From: Rhodocollybia butyracea | Lineage: Eukaryota; Basidiomycota; Agaricomycetes; Agaricales; Omphalotaceae | Reading direction: 5' to 3' | Length of the DNA: 64,000 nucleotides | Assembly (NCBI GenBank): GCA_015501585.1 | Contig: JADNRY010000295.1 | Location: 1 to 64,000, forward strand | Part shown: positions 57,522 to 64,000 of the stretch, one piece after another | Layout: every line of letters starts with the position of its first letter | Numbering within the stretch: position 1 is the first letter of the stretch | Made by a program: the position numbers and the translations under genes | The notes under the pieces: model-generated | The model's database searches: none | What the model was told of the DNA's origin: nothing | Seen by the model: only the letters and a program-made list of their open reading frames with translations

Positions 57522-58759
57522 CTAGCGGGTACGTTGCGAATATGCTCGATGTTTAGGAACAAAAAGAGATGACATGGGGTCCTTTTTGCTTATAGGAAAG
57601 GTTTTCTTCTTCTCGGCGAGGGGAGGTGAAAGGGGTATGACGGGTTCTTTGGAGGTGGGCTGTCCCTCTGTACCTGAGGGGAAAGGAGGGAGTGTCGAAG
57701 TATTCGACGAAGGAATCGTGGGTTCGGTAGATTCCGATAAGGACTCGGTCGATTTCAATGACGGGCGTCGAGTCACCGTATTCACAGTTACGCGACTCGA
57801 GTAGCTAGACTGCGGAATGGGGAGTTTAGAGCTGCCAGAGATATTCCCAGTCAGACGATAGTCGTTGCCTTTAGGCATAGGAGGTATCATTCGGGTGTGA
57901 TATATGTTCTTCTGAAGTTTAGAGGCTTCTGATTTCGTCTTTTGGAAAAGCGTCTTTGGTTGCGGAGATGTGTTCCCTTTAAACCAACATGAGTTGAAAG
58001 CCAAAGCATGAGGCAATGCGGCGAGGCTTACATCCTGATCCTGTGCGTTGGCGTTTTGGGGGTGGCATACTATCTATCACTTTGATTTCACGTTTCTTCT
58101 TATGTTCATCGGCTTTGGCTTTTTTTGAACGAAGCAGAGACGCTGCTTCCTCCAACCTTTTAGCCTCAGCTTCCCGTAATATCTGGTTTCGTTCCGTTAT
58201 GGACGTCCTATCATGCAGGACGCGGACAACTCACAAAAAATTGAGCTCTCCAGAACCCTGGACGGCCATCGGATCCGTCTTCACATTTATCTGCCATCGC
58301 AGGATATGTATCGATAATTAAGGCTTTCCATAACTCTGTGCCAGGGTCAATATAAGATCACGAATAAAACGGGATGAAACATGCCATCGGAATCCTTCTT
58401 TAGATGCTTGGACAATGGTAACATCAGACCCACCTCAAAAGGTGTAACACACAAGGACATACCGGAGAAGCAGCTTCCACACGCAGCAGCTGCTCCGCTG
58501 TGCAGCGCTCGAGAATTGGTTGTACCAAGCTATATGGCAAGTCTCCCAGGCTAGAGATAACTGAGTCTCCATTAGAATTATGAACCATTGGGATCAACGA
58601 AGATTTCGTACGGTCAATATGTTGTGCAGCAACTTTATTCCAATTTGAAGTAAGTGCTCCGAGGTCCTGATGTGGAAAAGGGCGCTTACCTCGATGGCAG
58701 ATATGGACAAGACTTTGAACATGTCGATTAGATCCTGAAGCTTCAGTTTCTGAGGACAT
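57522..58759 (-). CDS. ELOA: Elongin A
   Basis: Transcription elongation factor SIII subunit, also a substrate receptor of an elongin-cullin ligase. Seven exons (58690-58759, 58612-58632, 58463-58560, 58385-58406, 58235-58335, 58032-58182, 57522-57976) sum to 305 codons in phase. The N-terminus SLVHICHR, AAQHIDLISSLGDLPYSLVQ and PILERCTAEQLLRVEAASP forms the BC-box/F-box-like region typical of Elongin A. It continues HLKKDSDELWKALIIDTYP, WRAQFFILREAEAKRLEEAA and PPPKRQRTGSG. The last exon has PQPKTLFQKTKSEASKLQKN and RMIPPMPKG, followed by a Ser/Thr/Pro-rich tail. Two exons are only about 21 nt long. The intron at 58336-58384 begins GC (GCATGT) and ends CAG. Neighbouring fungal homologues have similar length. 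Confidence 0.82.
58336..58384 (-). other. ELOA GC-AG intron
   Basis: On the minus strand GCATGT...GCACAG, 49 nt. Only this choice joins HLKKDSD to ELWKALIIDTYP in phase; the nearby GT donor two bases on is out of phase. Confidence 0.55.
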
Positions 58760-59372
58760 GTTATACCGTTGAGAAGACTATCAAGTCTGTAGTGCACTGT
58801 AGCTGGGCACTTCGTTTCTGGGTTGCGTTAAGCGTTGAGCGCTTCCGCTATCCACGTGTCACTCAGGATCACGTGACGGGAAGAGATCGGAAGCAATAAT
58901 GACTCTGAGTTCTTTCCGTTTCTGAGTTGCAACTTGCGGCGGAAATGAGTTTTTAACATCTGTGGCTTGCTCCCCAAAACACAGGCAAGAGAATTTCGCT
59001 CAGTTTCAAATCTTAAAGTTTTTAAAATAGAGAGTAGTCGACCCCCAAATCGCCTGGAGCTCGAGGACATACGCGCGCCGCATACCAAGCCGCATACCTC
59101 CCCGTGGAGTACAATATGTCAAGTGATAGACAATGTACCCACACTGCGACGTCTTTTTGTGGAGAAACTCTAACCGACAGTTCCCTCAACACACACTCTG
59201 GCTTTGAAGCCTTAGGCATCCATTCTTGATGACGATATTTTTAAGTCGTTTTCCACCAAAGTAGAGTTCTATCTTATCAGCCCACTTAGGGAACTTGTCT
59301 GTTACCGGTATATAAGAGTATGTGTTCCTCATTGCCTCCTTTTCTCAGCTTTCTCTCTCCTACTCGTATACT
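58760..59372. other. divergent promoter region ELOA / Gti1-Pac2 gene
   Basis: 613 bp between divergent start codons. A TATA box TATATAAG at 59309-59316 lies 57 bp before the Gti1/Pac2 ATG and is followed by a CT-rich leader. Nothing comparable is visible for ELOA. Short open frames here are not supported. Confidence 0.5.
59309..59316 (+). promoter_or_regulatory. TATA box of Gti1/Pac2 gene
   Basis: TATATAAG, 57 bp upstream of the ATG at 59373 and before a pyrimidine-rich leader (TTTCTCTCTCCTACTC). Confidence 0.5.
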
Positions 59373-60330
59373 ATGCAGCAGGCCACTCACCCCAGGCTTC
59401 ATGTACGAGATGAACGAGACGCGCAAACTCTGTTCGAGGCGGTTCGACAAGGCCTTTTACAGCAGGTCACTCGTCGACTCGACGAAACTGAACGGTCGAC
59501 ACTTATACACTCTGGGTCCATTTTCATTTGGGTGGAGAGTGGCAATGAGGCTAGTCTGAAAAGATGGACTGGAAAGTTTTTATCCTTTGCTTCGACTCAA
59601 TCACAATCTTACTATATATACGATCTCTAGATGGGCGTGTCTGGGGTCAATCTAGAATTCGGGGGGTAACTCGCAAATCGTCTTTTCATTGAAATACGTT
59701 GTATATGAATAACCCATAGCCATTTCTATTTTACGACGAAAAGCATCCTTCCGAAGGACACTCGCCGGAACAGAACCAACGGTAACCCTTCTTTTGATAC
59801 ATACCTGAACTATTCCTAATGATACTAGGTACTCCAAGTTTCGCTTTGTGGATGGCCCAACACGCAGCATCCCCGCCTCGTCTGCGTTATTGCACCAAGA
59901 CCGAAGCGGGAGCCACACTGGACTAATCAAACAAGCATATTCGACCTGGGTAGTCCTTCCACCAGATTCACATCCCCGAAAATGGCATCTCACAGCGTAT
60001 TTCACATACTCTGACCTCCCGTCGATACCGACCATCGACGAGGATGAGATGTTAAGCAAGATCAGTGTCCCTTGTGGGATATATATCGGAGGGAAGCAAT
60101 TCAAAGCTGACGAAGTCGCGGTGTCCCATCTTCCAGATGTAGTAGACCCACCGGATACACCTAGCTACGGCGTGCGGTCTGGGAGTTGTTCTGCCAGTTT
60201 GCCCTCGCTACATTCGTCTGTGGGATCGCATGCATTGCACTCTCTGCCCGCCTATCCGACAGGGTCCGGGAGTAGGATATCAGAGGATTATCGCGTTATA
60301 CATATACTCAATTCTAGGCATGTATCTTAG
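59373..60330 (+). CDS. Gti1/Pac2 (WOPR) family protein with an abnormal splice donor
   Basis: Fungal transcription-factor family that includes Wor1, Ryp1 and Pac2. Exons 59373-59571, 59631-59665, 59720-59781 and 59829-60330 give 265 codons in phase. The WOPRa part reads HPRLHVRDERDAQTLFEAVR, VTRRLDETERSTLIHSGSIF, LKRWTDGRVWGQSRIRGPFL and FYDEKH. The WOPRb part reads HTGLIKQAYSTWVVLPPDSH, PRKWHLTAYFTYSDLP. Intron 1 (59572-59630) has GAAAGT where GTAAGT is expected, with a normal CTCTAG acceptor. Its removal is required for the conserved join, so either splicing fails, GA is used, or the base is wrong. The C-terminal ~90 residues are not conserved in my memory of the family. Parts of its 3' half recur at 60480-61490. 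Confidence 0.72.
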
Positions 60331-60344
60331 CTTGGGCCGTTGTT

Positions 60345-61060
60345 TCATTTCTCTCCTCGTGTTTCCATTTTTACAAAAACATATTCTTCGTTCAATAATT
60401 TACTGTAACCCGAAACGTTTTATAAATTCCACTGTCTCCGACTTTGACCTATTTGACTAGATTTCTCGTACCCTTCACGTTGGATTGAATACACTTTTTC
60501 TGTACAACATCTATGGTAAGTAAAAGCGGCCTTTTAGTAGCCTAGGCTGGGAGAATAGTTACACGGAGACCTTGACCTCCTGGGTAGAGCCAATCGAGGT
60601 TGAGAATCCGCCCACGTGTCGCGAAGCGTCGATACCGACCATCAACGAGGATCAAACGATAAGCAAGATCAGCGTCCCTATCCGGGGGAATCAATTCAGC
60701 GTTGACGACGTCGCGGTGTCCCGTCTTCCTGGCGTAGTAGATCCACTGGATACACCTAGCTACGGCGTGCGATTTGAGAGTTGTTGCCCTCGCTACACTC
60801 GTTTGTGGAATTGAAGAAATTGCACCCTCTTCTCGCCTAAGGGCCTGACAGGGTCTGAGATTATGATTTCAGAGGATTATCGTTTTATACATATACTCAA
60901 TTCTAGGCAGGTTTCTTAGCTTGGGCCGTTATTTCATTTCTCTCCTCGTGTTTCCATTTTTACAAAAACATGTTCTTTGTTCAATAATTTACTGTAACAT
61001 GAAACGTTCTATAAATTCCACTGTCTCCGACTTTGACCTATTTGACTAGACTTCTCTAGT
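60345..61060. repeat. tandem repeats of the Gti1/Pac2 3' end, unit 2
   Basis: The segment TCTCCTCGTGTTTCCATTTT through GTCTCCGACTTTGACCTATT occurs at about 60353-60462 and 60948-61050. Coding-derived DNA (TCGATACCGACCAT, AGCAAGATCAG, CACCTAGCTACGGCGTGCG) recurs from 60020-60180 at 60629-60775. The copy is a fragment with altered frame (open frame 60572-60814, 80 codons) and no WOPR domain. Confidence 0.65.
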
Positions 61061-61074
61061 GTTTGAATACACGT

Positions 61075-61490
61075 TTTCTGTACGACATATTGTAGTAAGT
61101 AACTGAAGTGGCCTTGTAGTATCCCGGAATGGGAGAATACTTACACGGAGACCTTGCCCTCTTGAGACTTCAAGTTGCGTAGAGCGAATCGAGCTTGAGA
61201 ATCTGCCCGCCTGTCGCAAGCGTCGATACCGACCATCGACGAGGTTTAAATGCCAAGCAAGATCGGCGTCCCTTGTGGGATATATATCGGGGGGAAGCAA
61301 TTCAGAGCTGACGACGTCGCGGCGTCCCGTTTTCCAGACGTAGTAGACCCGCCAGATACACCTAGCTACGGCGTGTGATCTGGCAGCCGTTCTGCCAGTT
61401 TGCCCTCGCTACAATCGTCTGTGGGATCACATGCATTGCACCCTCTGCCCACCTATCCAACAGGGTCTGGGAGTAGGATATCGGTGGAAT
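61075..61490. repeat. tandem repeats of the Gti1/Pac2 3' end, unit 3
   Basis: A third partial copy: TCGATACCGACCATCGACGA near 61224, the CCTTGTGGGATATATATCGG stretch near 61270 and CACCTAGCTACGGCGTGTG near 61358. No open frame corresponds to the parent. A related segment (GGCTGGGAGAAT ... AGCCAATCG) also occurs at 60548, 61125 and 61886. Confidence 0.6.
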
Positions 61491-63527
61491 GAATTTCTTG
61501 TCCTTCAATACTATTGAGCTCACGACATTCTTTGAGATGGCCTGGGGCTCCCAGCGAAATTTATTTACTCGTTGGATGTCCTGTTGCAAGGATGCATCGG
61601 GGGCTTCTTTCAGAGTGCCGTGGGTTTCAGCCCTCTTCCATGGCTACACCTTCGTACAGAGCGCCGCTTGGCTTTTAGCATACTAGACTCCAAAAAATTC
61701 GGTTCGGCGCGACCCTCACGTTCGCCAGAGTATGGCGGGGGGACCGGCTGGTTGGCCTAAAGTACGGGGATTTCGCAAAGTTTTGACCTAAATAAAATAC
61801 GCTATTCCGAACAAGGTTTGGGAGGAGTTTCCGGGGCTCTTCGGATACACGTTTTCTGTACGACATACGGAGTAGCCTCTTTGTAGCTCAGGCTGGGAGA
61901 ATCCACGGAGATCCTTTTCCATCGTCCCCATTACTACTAGAGCCAATCGGAGGTTGAGAATCAGCCCACGTGTTGCGACGCGTGCATGGCGTCATCAAAT
62001 AGTCGTACGCCGTTGAACGACCAAAAAGAAAATCTTCTGAAGTCCGTTCGACCAATTTTCTTCCGCTTCTAATTGTACGCAAGTAAGGTGTGTAGTTCCT
62101 GCGTTTTATCTATCCTTGCTTATCTTCAATCCTAACCCATCCAGTCTAAACCCCCGAGGTGATCAGCCATTCCATCACAAAGCAAGTCTCGAAGGAAAAG
62201 ACGTGGTTGAACGAAGAGAACATCTTGATGGCCAATGAGAGAAATGTGGGTGATATCCATGCATCTTGTTCCTTGGTTAGATTTCAAGGGAACGTCACAT
62301 ATACAGCCGTGAATATCAATCTCACAATAATTTCCAGTCCTACGACCTGCAGCTAAGGCGAAAGCGATGTTTCTGTTTGTGTGCGAGACGCTAGTTTGGC
62401 TAAGGGACGAGGAGACTGGTTGGCGTAGCATCTAGAGTCGATGAGGGAGTTACTTACAAAGGAGCAGAAAGGTCAATGAGGTGATGTTGAATAGAGAGAC
62501 TGGAGTGTGAACGTTGTGAACGGCGATCCTGTATCTGAAGCGCGATATTCGATCTCTACCGTGCGCATCCTTGGCGGCCACCGTGCCATACACACAGATA
62601 CTGCGTGGGTTCCCTTGAGCTCGGCTGAGGGGAGAGAAGACATCGTAGATGAATGGGAAAAACATGGGTAGTATCGGTACATCCAATTCCTTGGTTAGAT
62701 TTCGAAGGAACGTCGCATACGGTCTTCTTTTCGTCCGATCCAGTTGGATGGAATTGGGATGGAATACAAAGGATCAACGAGGTCGATCTACACGTCGACG
62801 TTGAATAGAGGGGTCTTGATTGTGAGTGGTGGTCGTGAACCCTACGCGTGGCTACAGCCTAGACGATGCGACTCCGCTCAGCAGTCTTTCTTATCTGCAT
62901 GGGTTCCAGGGTCTCGACTCGGGCTGCAGAAACAAAATAAAATCGTCAGTCACTGTCAATGACAGGTTAGGCGTTTACGCCCTCCAATCCATAATGTTCA
63001 CTGCGGGTCCCGCTCATGATTAGTCTAGTACAAGTCAAACGTCAAAGGAAAGCTCAAGAAGGAATATCATGCTTTCCCGTGAAAAGACATCAGCGTTGAA
63101 TTATGTCAAAGCGAAAAATCAACGTCTTAACAACGCGGCCAGTGAGAAAAAGCGGCTATAAATAAACGTACGATGAGGAGAGATATAGTGCTGTTTGGTC
63201 TGAGTTTAGTTTAGAGAATACAGCTAGCTCTGAAGTCCAACTGGTGCTAATATAAAAACACTGAACAACTTTTCCAGATAGGAGAGGGCGAACAAGGTTT
63301 TGACCTTGACTTCAGAAGTCTCACTAGGAAGGCTTCATGAACCAAGACATTATTGATATTGATTTTCTATGATTTTCTATGCCATCTCCCACCCAAAAAA
63401 ACTTTGCAACATGGAAGAATTACAGCCCCTTGGTATCAACGACGAATTCGAGGCTAGGATAGATAATAGCCGAGTACCAAAAAATCAACGAGTTATCCCG
63501 ACAGCTAGTAGTGGCAAAGCTGAGGCA
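61491..63527. other. 2.0 kb region without supported genes
   Basis: Short open frames only, none with a known domain. It includes an imperfect direct repeat: TTGTTCCTTGGTTAGATTTC (about 62267) and TCCAATTCCTTGGTTAGATT (about 62683), each followed by AAGGAACGTC or GGGAACGTCA. The plus-strand frame 63369-63692 is a shadow of the hydrophobin-like gene on the other strand. Confidence 0.35.
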
Positions 63528-63968
63528 CTACTCTTCAAGAGTGGCAGCAACACATGGACCTCCGAAACCGAAAGCTACGGAACTTCAGTAAGGGAGGAAG
63601 TAACAGATAGTCAAGTTACTTACCAAGGTTCTCACAGCAGAAGATTTGACTCGGGGATGCGCTACGAAGACAACGATAAGAATCAAGCTTAAAGGATTAC
63701 ATCAGAAGAAAATAGCTTACCAGACGCCGAAAGGCTTGTAAACCGCGCAACCTTCACCGGCAATACCGCCACCTGGCAAAACGATACTGTTGGTGCAGCA
63801 CACCGGGGCGACACCGCCAGTACAGGTGTACAGACCAGGTTCAGAGCGAGGGATAGGCAAAGGCAAAGGCAGCGGAGGGACCGGGATAGGAAGAGGGGGG
63901 AGCTGTGGAACAGCGACCGTGAGGGTAACGAGTGCGGCGGTGACAAAAGCGGCGAGTGTAAAGCGCAT
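63528..63968 (-). CDS. hydrophobin-like secreted cysteine-rich protein
   Basis: Three exons (63721-63968, 63624-63661, 63528-63574) give 110 codons in phase. A signal peptide (MRFTLAAFVTAALVTLTVAV) is followed by a Pro/Leu repeat region and then eight cysteines in the hydrophobin order C-CC-C-C-CC-C: YTCTGGVAPVCCTNS, EGCAVYKPFGV, CASPSQIFCCENL and GGPCVAA. Spacings are C-x7-CC-x15-C-x8-C-x7-CC-x10-C. Hydrophobins coat aerial hyphae and spores by self-assembly at surfaces. The C5-C6 gap of seven and the short C4-C5 loop fit neither class I (usually five between C5 and C6) nor class II spacing well, so the call is hydrophobin-like. The start is the ATG giving the signal peptide; the promoter lies beyond the window. 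Confidence 0.72.
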
Positions 63969-64000
63969 AGTGAGTGTCAGTGAGGAGTACTCGAAGAACT

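Noticed and set aside
61489..61760. Open frames on both strands that look vaguely like a transposon pol fragment
   Set aside because: No catalytic motif or alignable block could be identified.
63369..63692. 107-codon plus-strand open frame
   Set aside because: Antisense to exons 2-3 of the hydrophobin-like gene, which have signal-peptide linkage and the conserved cysteine pattern.
1..64000. CRISPR arrays, bacterial operons, riboswitches
   Set aside because: The window is fungal nuclear DNA with spliced genes; no regularly spaced direct repeats of CRISPR type were seen.

Overview
The window comes from a filamentous basidiomycete, most likely an Agaricomycete. Coding genes are split by many short introns (about 47-70 nt, mostly GTRNGY...YAG). 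Gene content is typical of that group: a hydrophobin-like secreted protein, a Gti1/Pac2 (WOPR) factor, large F-box-like proteins, an isopenicillin-N-synthase-type 2-oxoglutarate oxygenase, an OTT_1508-type deaminase family, and a Ty3/gypsy retrotransposon. Intron boundaries were placed by hand from splice motifs, reading frame and remembered family consensus, so single coordinates may be off by a base or two.

Layout. 1-4847: a small MITE-like palindrome, UTP7 (small-subunit processome) and an intact eight-exon 2OG-Fe(II) oxygenase. 4848-30647: an accessory, repeat-rich block. It holds a degenerate tRNA-Ile, three decayed copies of a multi-pass membrane-protein gene, and three copies of an OTT_1508-like deaminase gene (one intact, one frameshifted, one split by a transposon). 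The splitting element is a 13.5 kb structure: a DNA transposon with 3-bp target duplication and long TIRs, itself carrying a complete 11.1 kb Ty3/gypsy element with near-identical 1.74 kb LTRs. A decayed gene resembling a PD-(D/E)XK-type fungal family lies beside it.

30705-37680: a tandem segmental duplication. Each unit has an F-box-like gene (both open), a 3' fragment of the 2OG oxygenase and flanking DNA. The left unit also has a fragment of the neighbouring METTL2/TRM140 gene and a 771 bp hAT-like non-autonomous element with a perfect 8-bp target duplication; the right unit preserves the empty site. 37431-46264: conserved genes (TRM140/METTL2, an unrecognised six-exon gene, VPS54). 46265-49777: a gene-poor gap, then an ECL1-like zinc-binding protein gene, another gap, GID7/WDR26, Elongin A, a Gti1/Pac2 gene with tandem 3' fragments, and a hydrophobin-like gene at the right edge.

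The housekeeping genes serve ordinary cell functions (ribosome assembly, tRNA modification, retrograde traffic, ubiquitin-dependent turnover, transcription elongation) and do not form one pathway. The accessory block is a nest of duplicated, transposon-hit genes. Several genes show small lesions: one-base shifts in UTP7 and VPS54, a missing ATG in GID7, and a GA in place of GT at one splice donor in the Gti1/Pac2 gene. Some of these may be assembly errors; others may be real and worth testing.
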